Shown in pieces: positions 34,493 to 43,337 of a DNA stretch of 64,000 nt. Within the stretch, counting starts at the first letter, position 1, and every line of letters starts with the position of its first letter. Under the pieces are notes generated by a model. That model worked only from the letters and a program-made list of their open reading frames with translations, was not told the DNA's origin and ran no database searches. The DNA comes from CATOSP01 sp965197545 (GTDB lineage Bacteria; Chloroflexota; Dehalococcoidia; Lucifugimonadales; UBA3495), in NCBI GenBank assembly GCA_965197545.1, contig CBDANJ010000008.1, forward strand, positions 2,232,001 through 2,296,000, given 5' to 3'. The position numbers were made by a program, and so were the translations under genes.

Positions 34493-35452
34493 GTGCATAC
34501 TCCTACAGCATTAGAAATTTGCGCCGGCGCCGGTGGGCAAGCGCTAGGCTTGGAACTCGCCGGGTTCTCCCACGCTGCGTTAATCGAGATCGACGAATTG
34601 GCTTGCGAGACGTTAAACCTAAATAGACCTCTGTGGAACGTAATACACGGGGACGTCCAAGAATTGGACGGAACCCCGTATCAGGGAATCGATCTATTGG
34701 CGGGTGGCATCCCTTGTCCACCCTTTTCCGTGGCCGGCAAGCAACTAGGGGAGCAGGATGACCGGGACCTGTTTCCATCAGTGATCCGACTGACTCGCCA
34801 AATTCGACCCCTCATGTTGATGGTCGAAAATGTACGAGGACTGTTGGCAACGAGGTTTGAGAGCTACAGAGGCCGGATCAGGTCAGAGCTCAATTACATA
34901 GGTTATAGCGTTCATTGGCGACTATTGAACGCGTCCAGCTACGGCGTCCCGCAACTTCGCCCCAGGTCTGTGCTTATCGCCGTGAACGCCGAAATTTCGG
35001 ACCGGTTTGTATGGCCTACCCCATCCTTGATCCCGCCGAAAACGGTTGGGGAGGTTCTCGTTGATCTGATGGGGTCGAGGGGATGGCCAGGCGCTGAGCC
35101 TTGGAGCTATCGAGCGGCTGATATCGCCCCAACTATTGTCGGCGGGTCAAGCAAGCACGGAGGACCGGATCTGGGCCCGGTGCGGGCTCGACGCGCTTGG
35201 GAGAAATTGGGAGTCGACGGACTCGGCATCGCGGATCTCCCACCCGAACCTGAATTCCTTGGAAACCCTAAACTGACGACCAAGATGGTGGCTCGTCTCC
35301 AGGGGTTTCCAGATGTTTGGGAATTCGCGGGACGGAAAACGAGGTCATACCGCCAAGTTGGGAACGCCTTTCCGCCCCCCGTTGCCAGGGCGGTGGGAGT
35401 TAGCATTCTTGATTGTCTTGGGACCAGTCAGTTGTCCTTAATGGACGCATGA
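34493..35452 (+). CDS. C5-cytosine DNA methyltransferase of an NgoMIV-like system
   Basis: A 319-residue m5C methyltransferase with the ordered motifs: I (EICAGAGGQALGLELAG), IV (GGIPCPPFS with the catalytic Cys), VI (MVENVRG), VIII (GVPQLRPRSVLIAV) and X (YRQVGNAFPPPVARAVG). It is the first gene of a three-gene restriction-modification operon and overlaps the endonuclease by 4 nt. GC content falls relative to the neighbourhood, which fits horizontal transfer. Recognition of GCCGGC is inferred only from the endonuclease. Confidence 0.93.
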   Translation: MHTPTALEICAGAGGQALGLELAGFSHAALIEIDELACETLNLNRPLWNVIHGDVQELDGTPYQGIDLLAGGIPCPPFSVAGKQLGEQDDRDLFPSVIRLTRQIRPLMLMVENVRGLLATRFESYRGRIRSELNYIGYSVHWRLLNASSYGVPQLRPRSVLIAVNAEISDRFVWPTPSLIPPKTVGEVLVDLMGSRGWPGAEPWSYRAADIAPTIVGGSSKHGGPDLGPVRARRAWEKLGVDGLGIADLPPEPEFLGNPKLTTKMVARLQGFPDVWEFAGRKTRSYRQVGNAFPPPVARAVGVSILDCLGTSQLSLMDA

Positions 35453-36309
35453 ATCAGACAGGGCTGATTTCAAAGGCGCGGACTGGGTTTCATGCTGCGG
35501 TTGCCTCGCAATTGTTACGTCTCACCGGCGGCGTCCCGAGTAACGCTGACAGCAATAACCGGAACAGCGTAACTGTCGCTACGGGCATCGCCACACGAAT
35601 CGGCAAAGTATCAACCGGTGAGCGACTGGCGGCCCAGGTCTCCGGCACCAAGTTTGAAGAAATCTGCGAATCCTATCTGTCGGAGACATTTCTTCGTCTT
35701 CGCCATCTTCGGCCTGGAACTTGGAGTATTACCCGTTCAAGTGTTCCCGGAAAGCGGGGCATTTCCAGGTTCGCTCAATACCGCCACTTGACTGACTTAG
35801 AGCGGATATCAAGACAGAATTCCGCTCTCGCCGCGGCGATTGGCAGCGATTACATCATTAAACCAGACGTGATGATTTTTCGAGAACCCGAGCCGGATGA
35901 AATCATAAATTCACCGATCAACGTCGTTGACCCCGCGTCAGCGAATCTCACCGGACTTAGAGCTGTCAACCAGGCAGACCCCTTGCTCCACGCGAGTGTT
36001 TCTTGCAAATGGACAATCCGTAGTGATAGGGCTCAGAACGCCCGGTCCGAGGGGCTTAATCTAACCCGGAACCGCAAGGGAAGGGTGCCGCACATCGTGG
36101 TGATTACAGGAGAACCTCTGCCAAGCCGGATAGCATCTTTGGCTCTTGGTACGGGAGACATAGATTGCGTCTATCACTTCGCACTCCCAGAACTCTCTGA
36201 GACTTTGGTAGAGTCAGAGTTAGAGGACGCCCTCGAACTCTTGGAGATAATGACTACGGGCAGCCGGCTCAAGGATATCTCTGATTTGCCTCTAGATTTG
36301 GTGATTTGA
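35449..36309 (+). CDS. NgoMIV-family type II restriction endonuclease
   Basis: A 286-residue protein. LISKARTGFHAAVASQLLRL opens the family sequence. Conserved blocks include LAAAIGSDYIIKPDVMIFRE and the catalytic region HASVSCKWTIRSDRAQNARS, with the SCK motif of NgoMIV, then GEPLPSRIASLALGTGDIDC. NgoMIV cuts GCCGGC as a tetramer (family knowledge). The ATG overlaps the methyltransferase stop (ATGA). No inactivating lesion is seen. Confidence 0.9.
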   Translation: MNQTGLISKARTGFHAAVASQLLRLTGGVPSNADSNNRNSVTVATGIATRIGKVSTGERLAAQVSGTKFEEICESYLSETFLRLRHLRPGTWSITRSSVPGKRGISRFAQYRHLTDLERISRQNSALAAAIGSDYIIKPDVMIFREPEPDEIINSPINVVDPASANLTGLRAVNQADPLLHASVSCKWTIRSDRAQNARSEGLNLTRNRKGRVPHIVVITGEPLPSRIASLALGTGDIDCVYHFALPELSETLVESELEDALELLEIMTTGSRLKDISDLPLDLVI

Positions 36310-36310
36310 C

Positions 36311-36724
36311 GTGGATTCCATCACCCCGGAGCGCCGCAGCGAAAACATGCGAAGAATCCGCAGCAAAGGGACTTCCATAGAGTTAACTGTTCGGCGAGTC
36401 GTCCATTCGCTGGGTTACAGGTACAGGTTACATGATAAAGCGTTGCCCGGAATACCAGACCTGGTATTCAGACCGCGCCAGAAGATAATATTTGTACACG
36501 GGTGCTTTTGGCACCAGCATCAAGCGGAATTTTGCGCAATTGTCCGTCGCCCCAAATCTAACCAAGCATATTGGTTTAGCAAACTCGAGAGAAACAAGAA
36601 CCGAGACGCGGAACACGTCGCGGGACTCGAGCAGGCAGGATGGGAAGTTCTCACCTTATGGGAGTGCGAAGTCGCAGGACCACGAGACCAACTCGAGAGC
36701 AGGATTACTTCATTCCTAGGGTGA
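36311..36724 (+). CDS. vsr: Very short patch repair endonuclease (Vsr)
   Basis: A 137-residue Vsr protein: ERRSENMRRIRSKGTSIELT, LHDKALPGIPDLVFRPRQ (catalytic Asp region), IIFVHGCFWHQHQAEFC with zinc-site His/Cys, and WFSKLERNKNRD. It nicks T:G mismatches arising from deamination of the m5C made by its cognate methyltransferase. GTG start, 1 nt after the endonuclease stop, so the three genes form one operon. Confidence 0.95.
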   Translation: MDSITPERRSENMRRIRSKGTSIELTVRRVVHSLGYRYRLHDKALPGIPDLVFRPRQKIIFVHGCFWHQHQAEFCAIVRRPKSNQAYWFSKLERNKNRDAEHVAGLEQAGWEVLTLWECEVAGPRDQLESRITSFLG

Positions 36725-36760
36725 CAAGTCAACATGACCTGGGCAGACGCAGGAGTAACC

Positions 36761-37789
36761 CTACCCCACCGGGTTCAGGCCGCAGGCTTTGGCGACTAAT
36801 TCGTAAGACCGGACCCGGTCGGCGAAGTTGTAGCAGATCGTGACAATGCTGAGGTCGGGGGTCTGGTAGGTCTCCGCCAGCTCTTCCAGCCTCTCCTTCA
36901 CCTGATGGGGGTCGCCGTCGACGCAGCGGCCCAAGTATTGCTGGGTGTAAGCCCATTCGTTGGCCGCATATTCGTAGGCCAGCGCCTCTTCCAGGCTTGG
37001 GATTCCCCTCGCTCTCCCCGTAACCGACTTCAACCGGGCCAGGTTCCGGCTTGCCGCTATCCGGTGTGCCTCCTCCTCAGTTTCAGCGCAGAGCACTTGG
37101 ACACCCACGTTGACCTTCGGTTCTGTTAGGTACGCCGAGGGACGGAAGTTCTTTCGGTAGCCCTCGACGATCGCCGGTCCTTCCTCCACTCCGAGCCCAA
37201 AGAAGTGAGCGTAGGCGAACGGCAGACCGTAGTGGGCCGCCATGATCGCGCTCTCGTACCTGGACCCCAGAAGCCAGACGTCAGGGGCCGTACCTTCCCC
37301 CGGGCCCGCCTGTATACCGGCAAATATGTGGCTGGACTCAAGATTTCCTTCCAGGTGGCCCAGCAGGTCCAAGACTTGCTGGGGAAAGTGGCGAATGTCC
37401 GAGCTGGGCCTGGGAAAAGACAGGGCCGCGGCGGTGATCTGGTCGCTGCCCGGCGCCCGGCCAATGCCCAAGTCGATGCGCCCAGGGTAGAGTGATTCCA
37501 GCAAGCGGAACTGCTCGGCTACTTTGAACGAGCTGTAATGGGAAAGCATAACCCCGCCGCTGCCGACCCGGATCGTATTAGTTCGCGCCGCAACCTGGCC
37601 GATCATCAACTCCGGGCTGGTGCCGGCAAAATTGGGAATGCTGTGGTGCTCCGCCAACCAATAACGATGGTAACCGAACCGCTCGACGGCCACCGCAAGT
37701 TCGATGGTCTCGCGAAGGGCATCGCCCGCAGTCCCTCCGTCTCGAACTGGCGACTGGTCGACGACTCCTAAGAGGAGTTCCGTAGCCAC
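36761..37789 (-). CDS. LLM-class flavin-dependent oxidoreductase, MsnO8-like group
   Basis: A 342-residue luciferase-like monooxygenase. LLLGVVDQSPVRDGGTAGDA, YHRYWLAEHHSIPNFAGTSP, RVGSGGVMLSHYSSFKVAEQ and YPGRIDLGIGRAPG are the hallmarks of the MsnO8/alkanal monooxygenase-like subgroup. It probably uses FMNH2 and oxygen; the substrate is unknown. Convergent with vsr and on the opposite strand, it marks the right limit of the imported restriction operon. Confidence 0.92.
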   Translation of the reverse strand: MATELLLGVVDQSPVRDGGTAGDALRETIELAVAVERFGYHRYWLAEHHSIPNFAGTSPELMIGQVAARTNTIRVGSGGVMLSHYSSFKVAEQFRLLESLYPGRIDLGIGRAPGSDQITAAALSFPRPSSDIRHFPQQVLDLLGHLEGNLESSHIFAGIQAGPGEGTAPDVWLLGSRYESAIMAAHYGLPFAYAHFFGLGVEEGPAIVEGYRKNFRPSAYLTEPKVNVGVQVLCAETEEEAHRIAASRNLARLKSVTGRARGIPSLEEALAYEYAANEWAYTQQYLGRCVDGDPHQVKERLEELAETYQTPDLSIVTICYNFADRVRSYELVAKACGLNPVG

Positions 37790-38443
37790 GGTTAATTCAC
37801 TCCCACGCGATGGCGAATTCGACGGGATTCACACTTGACAGGCTGATATTGTACTTTCATAATTATCTCAACGAATATCGTAAGGACTGATAGGGAAAGT
37901 GTCCATCAACTGGATATGTACCCGCAAATCAGCGGCCTGGATGTCATCGTTCTCGCTGTTTCCGAGGCCGAGAGAGCCAATTCCACCGCACCATTTAGTC
38001 CTATCCCCAGTTCCTTCCTCGGTGATCACTCCCCCGGATTCCTTATCAATTCCCATTATCAACGGTTTCCTAATAAACGATAGCCAGGTATCGTTACAAC
38101 TCTCCTGCGGCGAGACCGCCCGTGTCGAGCACACGAATGGTAACCCATCCCCTCTCGGCGAGACAACCCGGAATCGCTCCGACCACGCTCCACCTTTTCC
38201 GGCTACTGTATATCCCAACACCGCGTCCAGACGGTCCAAGCCTGGCAAAGCTCCCACGGGAATGTGCTAGTGAGAGTTGGGGTGTGGCCCTCCATTGCCA
38301 CACTCCGCATCGGATTTCTATTTTGCGCCAACTCTTCTCTAACAGCAGCGCGACCACCGCCCAGCAAAGGGTCTCGCCAAGACTCTATCCCACCGGACAT
38401 GGTGGACGATTTCTGGAAACCACACTCGAGAAGTTGAGGTAGT
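37790..38443. other. Long intergenic region upstream of pstS
   Basis: Two overlapping frames of about 125-130 codons exist (37868-38257 minus, 37899-38270 plus) but neither resembles a known domain, has a convincing start site, or shows a neighbour relationship. The 3' end carries a GAGG site for pstS. I see no clear pho box. Confidence 0.4.
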
Positions 38444-39538
38444 ATGACCGTAAAGATCAACCGCAACATACGGCGTTTGGTCGTAGTCACCTTCGTGCTA
38501 ACCCTGGTCATGATGACGCTATTAGCTCTGGCCTGTGGCGGTGCGGAACCTGAACCTGCCGGGCAGCGAGCGGATTTTAAGTCCGCCGAGGTCATGAAGG
38601 CGGAACTCAGCCACTTATCCGGGGACATCACCATCGACGGGTCGAGCACCGTGTTTCCGATCAGTGAGGCGGTATCCGAAGAGTTCGGCATCCTGACCAA
38701 CGGCAAAGTCAGGGTCACCGTGGGACTCTCAGGCTCAGGCGGCGGTTTCAAGAAGTTCTGCTCCGGTGAGTCCGATATCACCAATGCCTCGCGCCCGATC
38801 AAGCAGAAGGAAGTAGACCTCTGCGCTAACTCCGGCATCGAGTACGTCGAAGTCCCCGTGGCTATCGACGGCCTAAGCGTCATGACCAACCCCGCCAACA
38901 CCTACATCGACTGCATGACCCTTGAAGAACTCAAACGAGTCTGGGGTCCCGACGCTGAAGACACAATCACCAAGTGGGACCAGGTGCGCCCCGATTGGCC
39001 CTCCGAGGACGTCAGGCTCTACGGCCCCGGCGTCGACTCCGGCACTTTCGACTACTTCACAGAGGTGGTCAACGGCGAGTCCCAGTCTTCCCGCGGCGAC
39101 TTCACCGCCAGTGAAGACGATAACGTCCTGGTCCAGGGCATCTCCGGTGATACCCACAGTCTCGGCTACTTCGGCTACGCCTACTACACCGAGAATGCGG
39201 ACAAGCTGAAGTTGGTCGGCGTGGACGGCGGAGACGGCTGCGTGACTCCCAGCGACGCGACCATAGAAGACGGCAGCTACCAGCCTCTGGCCCGCCCGCT
39301 GTTCATCTACATCAAGAAAGAATCACTGGCCAAGCCCCACCTAGAGGCCTTCGCCAAGTTCCACCTGAGCCCCGAGGGCGGCCAGCAACTGGTCCGCGAC
39401 GTCGGCTATCTGCCTTATCCCAGTGAGGTATATACGTTGGCTCAAGAGCGGGTGGAGCGCGGTTTGGCCGGCACATTGTTCGGAGGCGACAACGCCCAGA
39501 AGGGTCCCGTCGCAACGGTCCTGGCATCCAACCAGTAA
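38444..39538 (+). CDS. pstS: Phosphate ABC transporter substrate-binding lipoprotein PstS
   Basis: A 364-residue lipoprotein (TLLALACGGAEPEP, lipobox Cys about residue 29). The phosphate-binding landmarks are ITIDGSSTVFPISEAVSEEF, GLSGSGGGFKKFCSGESDIT, NASRPIKQKEVDLC and VDSGTFDYFTEVVNG, where Ser, Thr and Asp side chains bind phosphate. It captures phosphate outside the membrane for PstCA. First gene of pstSCAB. Confidence 0.95.
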   Translation: MTVKINRNIRRLVVVTFVLTLVMMTLLALACGGAEPEPAGQRADFKSAEVMKAELSHLSGDITIDGSSTVFPISEAVSEEFGILTNGKVRVTVGLSGSGGGFKKFCSGESDITNASRPIKQKEVDLCANSGIEYVEVPVAIDGLSVMTNPANTYIDCMTLEELKRVWGPDAEDTITKWDQVRPDWPSEDVRLYGPGVDSGTFDYFTEVVNGESQSSRGDFTASEDDNVLVQGISGDTHSLGYFGYAYYTENADKLKLVGVDGGDGCVTPSDATIEDGSYQPLARPLFIYIKKESLAKPHLEAFAKFHLSPEGGQQLVRDVGYLPYPSEVYTLAQERVERGLAGTLFGGDNAQKGPVATVLASNQ

Positions 39539-39570
39539 GTAACTATCTCAAACCGAGGCTTTCCCAATGT

Positions 39571-39610
39571 CTCCCCCTTTTGCGAAAGGGGGATTAAGGG
39601 GGATTTCCCC
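39571..39610. repeat. Dispersed C5T3/A3G5 palindromic repeat, copy 3
   Basis: The fullest copy: CCCCCTTTTGCGAAAGGGGG hairpin, then ATTAAGGGGGATTTCCCC. It lies just after pstS, where such hairpins often protect the 3' end of mRNA. Confidence 0.7.
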
Positions 39611-39669
39611 TCTACCCAAGCCCGTTCGTTCAGTTTTAAGATAGTTTCTAAGCAGGTCCAACTTGCGGG

Positions 39670-39697
39670 GGAGGGAGACTATCCCTCCTCTTTATTT
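39670..39697 (+). terminator. Terminator/attenuator between pstS and pstC
   Basis: GGAGGGA-GACTA-TCCCTCC followed by TCTTTATTT. With the hairpin above it would reduce read-through and make PstS more abundant than the membrane part of the transporter. Confidence 0.65.
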
Positions 39698-39869
39698 GTC
39701 ATCGATTCTAAATGAAGGCCAGGAAAATCGAGCCTATGGGCCTCGGCGCATTTGTTTAACACTTCAGAAACAAAACCTTTCGCATTCGTGGTTGTAATGG
39801 CCGGGGAGCCCGATTATGCTGTTATGCGGTCTCGGCCCCCCCACGGTCTCACACACAGTGCCCGGTTCT

Positions 39870-40838
39870 ATGAAGTCGGTTCAAGGAGTGGCTAGGGAAG
39901 AAGTTGTTTCAGGCTCGGCGCCCTTGAATAATGAAAGCGCAACCCAGCGAAGAATACGGTCAAGAAACTTCCATGAACGTATCGCCAAATGGGTCCTCTT
40001 CAGCTTAAGCGCCGTCTCCGTTCTCACCACCGCTGGTATCGTCTCAGTCCTCTTATTTGAGGCTATACAGTTTTTCCAGGAAGTTTCCCCCGTCGAGTTC
40101 CTCACCGGAACGCGGTGGACCCCGCTATTCGCGTCCAAGCATTTCGGCGTATTGCCCCTGGTGGCTGGTACACTTTTGGTCGCCGTTCTATCGATGTTCG
40201 TGGCGCTGCCCCTGGGTCTCCTGAGCGCCATCTACCTCAGCGAATACGCTCCTGAAAAGATTCGTCAGGTCATCAAGCCAATCTTGGAGATTCTGGCGGG
40301 CATACCAACAGTGGTATACGGGTATTTCGCGCTGCTATTCGTTACTCCTTTACTCCGCACGATCTCCGACGAGATTGCGGTGTTCAACGCCCTCAGCGCC
40401 TCGATAGTCATGGGCATCATGATCCTCCCGATGGTGTCCAGCCTGAGCGAGGATGCGATGTCGGCCGTTCCCAATTCGCTGAGAGAAGCGGCTTATGCGC
40501 TGGGGGCCACCAATCTGGAAGTTTCCCTTCGAGTCGTGGTCCCATCCGCCCTCTCAGGCATCGCAGCCTCCTTCATTCTGGCCACCTCCCGGGCCATCGG
40601 CGAGACCATGATCGTGACCGTGGCCGCCGGGCAGAACCCGAATTTCACCCTTAACCCATTCGTGCCCATAGAAACCATGACCGCCTACATAGTGCAGGTA
40701 AGCCTGGGAGACGCCCCGGCGGGGACCCTGGAATTTAAGACGATTTTCGCGGTTGCTTTGACGCTATTCTGCATGACCCTGATGATGAATTTGCTGAGCC
40801 AGTGGGTTGTCGGCAGATTCCGGGAACAGTACGAGTAA
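39870..40838 (+). CDS. pstC: Phosphate ABC transporter permease PstC
   Basis: A 322-residue permease with six membrane segments. Landmarks are TRWTPLFASKHFGVLPLVAG, LSEYAPEKIRQVIKPILEIL, AGIPTVVYGYFALLF and the EAA loop REAAYALGATNLEVSLRVVV. I chose the ATG at 39870 over one 54 nt upstream, because the extra residues are not conserved in type; neither has a strong ribosome site. The stop overlaps the pstA start (TAATG). Confidence 0.94.
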   Translation: MKSVQGVAREEVVSGSAPLNNESATQRRIRSRNFHERIAKWVLFSLSAVSVLTTAGIVSVLLFEAIQFFQEVSPVEFLTGTRWTPLFASKHFGVLPLVAGTLLVAVLSMFVALPLGLLSAIYLSEYAPEKIRQVIKPILEILAGIPTVVYGYFALLFVTPLLRTISDEIAVFNALSASIVMGIMILPMVSSLSEDAMSAVPNSLREAAYALGATNLEVSLRVVVPSALSGIAASFILATSRAIGETMIVTVAAGQNPNFTLNPFVPIETMTAYIVQVSLGDAPAGTLEFKTIFAVALTLFCMTLMMNLLSQWVVGRFREQYE

Positions 40839-41716
40839 TGGATGTCGCACAACGCGCGCGGCTACAAAGGCGCCTGGCTTACCGCAAGCGCAAGAACGCC
40901 ATCTTCGCCGCGTTATGCATGGCGGCAATCGCTATCGCTCTGGGTATGCTGGCGGTATTGCTCATTTACATCATCGCGCAAGGCTACGCCAGAGTTAACT
41001 GGTCTTTCATTAGCAGCTTTCCGTCCCGCTTCCCGGAGAGAGCGGGAATCCAGGCGGCGATAATCGGCAGCATATACGTGATCGGCATCGCGGCGGTGGC
41101 GTCCTTCGTTATTGGCGTTGGCGCGGCCATCTATCTCGAAGAATATGCCCACCGCCACAAGTTCACGAAGATCATTCAGGTTAACATCGCAAACCTCGCG
41201 GGCGTCCCATCCATTGTGTACGGAATCCTCGGGCTGGAGATCTTCGTGCGGATCATGACCTTGGGAAAAAGCGTGCTGGCCGGAGGGTTCACCCTGGCTC
41301 TACTGGTGCTCCCAGTCATAATCATCGCGTCCCAGGAAGCGATTCGCGCGGTGCCGCCTTCTATCCGGGATGGCGGGTACGCCCTGGGCGCAAGCCGGTG
41401 GCAGACGGTCTGGCACCTGGTCTTGCCGCAGGCGTTTCCCGGGATTTTGACCGGCGTGATCTTGGCGGTAAGCCGGGCCATGGGTGAGACGGCTCCGCTC
41501 ATCGTGATGGGCGCTCTGACGTTCGTCCCCTTCGCTCCGGATGGCCCCTTGAGCCGGTTCACCGTCCTGCCAATCCAGATCTTCAACTGGACTTCCAGGC
41601 CCCAGGCCGGGTTCCACGAGGCGGCGGCGGCGGGCATCATCGTTCTGCTCACATTGCTGTTTATCATGAACGCCGCGGCGGTATTTCTGCGGTATAAGTT
41701 CGGAACTAGGACGTAA
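40838..41716 (+). CDS. pstA: Phosphate ABC transporter permease PstA
   Basis: A 292-residue permease with six membrane segments. FPERAGIQAAIIGSIYVIGI, YLEEYAHRHKFTKIIQVNIA, NLAGVPSIVYGILGLEIFVR, the EAA loop RDGGYALGASRWQTVWHLVL and SRAMGETAPLIVMGAL are typical of PstA. Translationally coupled to pstC by a 1-nt overlap and 3 nt from pstB. Confidence 0.95.
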   Translation: MDVAQRARLQRRLAYRKRKNAIFAALCMAAIAIALGMLAVLLIYIIAQGYARVNWSFISSFPSRFPERAGIQAAIIGSIYVIGIAAVASFVIGVGAAIYLEEYAHRHKFTKIIQVNIANLAGVPSIVYGILGLEIFVRIMTLGKSVLAGGFTLALLVLPVIIIASQEAIRAVPPSIRDGGYALGASRWQTVWHLVLPQAFPGILTGVILAVSRAMGETAPLIVMGALTFVPFAPDGPLSRFTVLPIQIFNWTSRPQAGFHEAAAAGIIVLLTLLFIMNAAAVFLRYKFGTRT

Positions 41717-41719
41717 GAC

Positions 41720-42493
41720 ATGCGATCGGCGGATAACATCATCAGGACCGAGGGACTGAGCGTATATTACGGCGACAAGCGCGTGGTCACCGAGGTTACT
41801 CTCGACGTGCCCCGCAACCGGATCACCGCGATTATCGGACCTTCAGGCTGCGGAAAGAGCACCCTATTGCGCTGCTTCAACCGCATGAACGAGTTGATCC
41901 CCACGGCGAGCATCACCGGCAGGGTGTATTTCGAAGGTGAAGACCTTTACGCGCGTCACATCGATCCGGCGGAGATCAGGTATCGAATAGGCATGGTTTT
42001 TCAACGTCCCAATCCATTTCCAAAGTCGATTTACGACAATGTGGCCTTCGGGCCCAAGATCAACGGTTTCAAGGGCAACATGGACGAGCTGGTCGAGATG
42101 TCCCTCGTTCGGGCAGCCCTGTGGGATGAGGTGAAGGACCGGCTGAATGCCAGCGCCCTGGGTCTCTCCGGCGGTCAACAGCAGCGGCTCTGCATCGCCC
42201 GCACCCTGGCCGTGGAACCCCAGGTCATCTTGATGGATGAGCCATGCTCCGCCCTGGACCCTATCGCCACGCTTGCCATAGAAGAGGTAATGCGGGAGTT
42301 GGCCCAGGAGTACACCATCGTTATAGTGACCCATAACATGCAACAGGCCGCCCGTGTGTCTCATTACACCGCATTCCTGATGACAGAGGAACATAGCATT
42401 GGCCTGCTGGTGGAGTACGGTGAGAGCCGCCAGATCTTCACCAACCCCGCGGATGAACGGACCGAAGCCTACATCACGGGCCGTTTCGGATAG
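41720..42493 (+). CDS. pstB: Phosphate ABC transporter ATPase PstB
   Basis: A 257-residue ATPase with Walker A (GPSGCGKSTLLRCFNRMNEL), the PstB-specific RVYFEGEDLYARHIDP, Q-loop VFQRPNPFPKSIYDN, signature LSGGQQQRLCIARTLA, Walker B VILMDEPCSALDP and the H-loop VTHNMQQAARVS. It powers phosphate import through PstCA. No phoU follows: an IS66-type MITE begins 8 nt after the stop codon and may have displaced regulatory genes. Confidence 0.96.
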   Translation: MRSADNIIRTEGLSVYYGDKRVVTEVTLDVPRNRITAIIGPSGCGKSTLLRCFNRMNELIPTASITGRVYFEGEDLYARHIDPAEIRYRIGMVFQRPNPFPKSIYDNVAFGPKINGFKGNMDELVEMSLVRAALWDEVKDRLNASALGLSGGQQQRLCIARTLAVEPQVILMDEPCSALDPIATLAIEEVMRELAQEYTIVIVTHNMQQAARVSHYTAFLMTEEHSIGLLVEYGESRQIFTNPADERTEAYITGRFG

Positions 42494-42547
42494 GGCGATT
42501 GGTAACTGTTCAGAGTTAGCAACGGCGAAGGAACGTTCACGAGTAAT

Positions 42548-42584
42548 CTCCCCCTTTCGCAAAAGGGGAATAAAGGGGGATTTC
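42548..42584. repeat. Dispersed C5T3/A3G5 palindromic repeat, copy 4
   Basis: CTCCCCCTTTCGCAAAAGGG hairpin then AATAAAGGGGGATTTC, inside the MITE. Confidence 0.65.
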
Positions 42585-42704
42585 TCTCTTTCCTGCGAAC
42601 GCGAATACGAGGACCGGGGTCATCTCAACCCGGATATTCCAACCAGGAACTGCCACGGTTGGAGATGTGCAGCGCACCCGTTAGCGACTCTGGCCGGAGA
42701 GGGA

Positions 42705-42740
42705 GAAATCCCCCCAACCCCCCTTTTGCGAAAGTGGGGC
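42705..42740. repeat. Dispersed C5T3/A3G5 palindromic repeat, copy 5 (inverted)
   Basis: GAAATCCCCCCAACC followed by CCCCTTTTGCGAAAGTGGGG, the reverse orientation of the copy at 42548, so the MITE interior is itself partly an inverted repeat. Confidence 0.6.
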
Positions 42741-42898
42741 TTTCCCTCCCTCAAGTCTGAACAGTTACGGGCGATTGCGCACCCTTACGCGGACCATGTT
42801 TCTTGGGGTATAATCCGTGCCTAACGCCACGGGAGCAGTCGCGATCACAGGCGCGATGCATTCAGTTGCGAACTGATAGCTTTTGGGCCGGAGGAGTT

Positions 42899-43294
42899 AT
42901 GCCTGAGAGGTACCAGGACGAGATAGAGGAGATCCTGCGAGAGGCGGGCGAATCCGCCCCCGATAACGCATCAAGGGAACGCCCTCGAGCCGATGACCAA
43001 GTTGTAGTTCCCGTTCGCGCCCCTGACCGGGCTCCCGCCGCGCCGCCACCTCAAGGTCGGCGCTGGCTGCGGTTTACTCCGGGCAAATTGATGCTGGCCG
43101 GCTTGGTCCTGTTCGTGGTCGGGGCCCTGTGGTTCCGCCCGTTGGTTTGGGTAGGGTTGGGGATGGTGGCCCTGGGGTACCTGCTGTTCTTTGTCTCTCC
43201 CCGCTCCATATCCTATGAGAAGAGATGGAGGGGCCAGGTGGTAGAGGAATACGATTCCCCGTGGCAGAGACTCAAGCGTTGGCTGTCGCGCTGA
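42899..43294 (+). CDS. Small bitopic/hairpin membrane protein of unknown function
   Basis: A 131-residue protein with a charged, proline-rich N-terminal half (Glu-rich EIEEILREAG, then APDRAPAAPPPQ) and two hydrophobic segments (LMLAGLVLFVVGALWF and LVWVGLGMVALGYLLFFV) near residues 58-92. A basic tail ends KRWLSR. A GGAGGAG site precedes the ATG at 42899. No family recognised. Convergent with hemD. Confidence 0.7.
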   Translation: MPERYQDEIEEILREAGESAPDNASRERPRADDQVVVPVRAPDRAPAAPPPQGRRWLRFTPGKLMLAGLVLFVVGALWFRPLVWVGLGMVALGYLLFFVSPRSISYEKRWRGQVVEEYDSPWQRLKRWLSR

Positions 43295-43310
43295 ACCATG
43301 GGGATTGGGA

Positions 43311-43335
43311 CCCAGCCTAGTTCTCCGGGGCTGGG
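43311..43335. terminator. Possible bidirectional terminator between convergent genes
   Basis: CCCAGCC and GGCTGGG form a 7-bp stem in the 43-bp gap between the membrane protein gene and hemD. U-tracts are poor. Confidence 0.4.
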
Positions 43336-43337
43336 CC

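Larger units (their letters stand above)
42501..42768. mobile_element. IS66-type MITE with 8-bp target duplication
   Basis: A 268-bp non-coding element bounded by GTAACTGTTCAGAGTT at 42502 and its near-perfect inverted copy AAGTCTGAACAGTTAC at 42753-42768 (one mismatch). The same termini bound the IS66 element at 46231-47703. GGGCGATT is repeated directly at 42493-42500 and 42769-42776, an 8-bp target duplication as IS66 makes. The interior has no transposase but two copies of the dispersed C/G hairpin repeat in opposite orientations. It would be mobilised in trans by the IS66 transposase. Confidence 0.88.

Noticed and set aside
38203..38901. 232-codon minus-strand frame over the start of pstS
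   Set aside because: Antisense to pstS with no domain; the plus-strand lipoprotein is certain.
3532..42740. C/G hairpin repeats as a CRISPR array
   Set aside because: Copies are kilobases apart with no regular spacers, and no cas genes are present.
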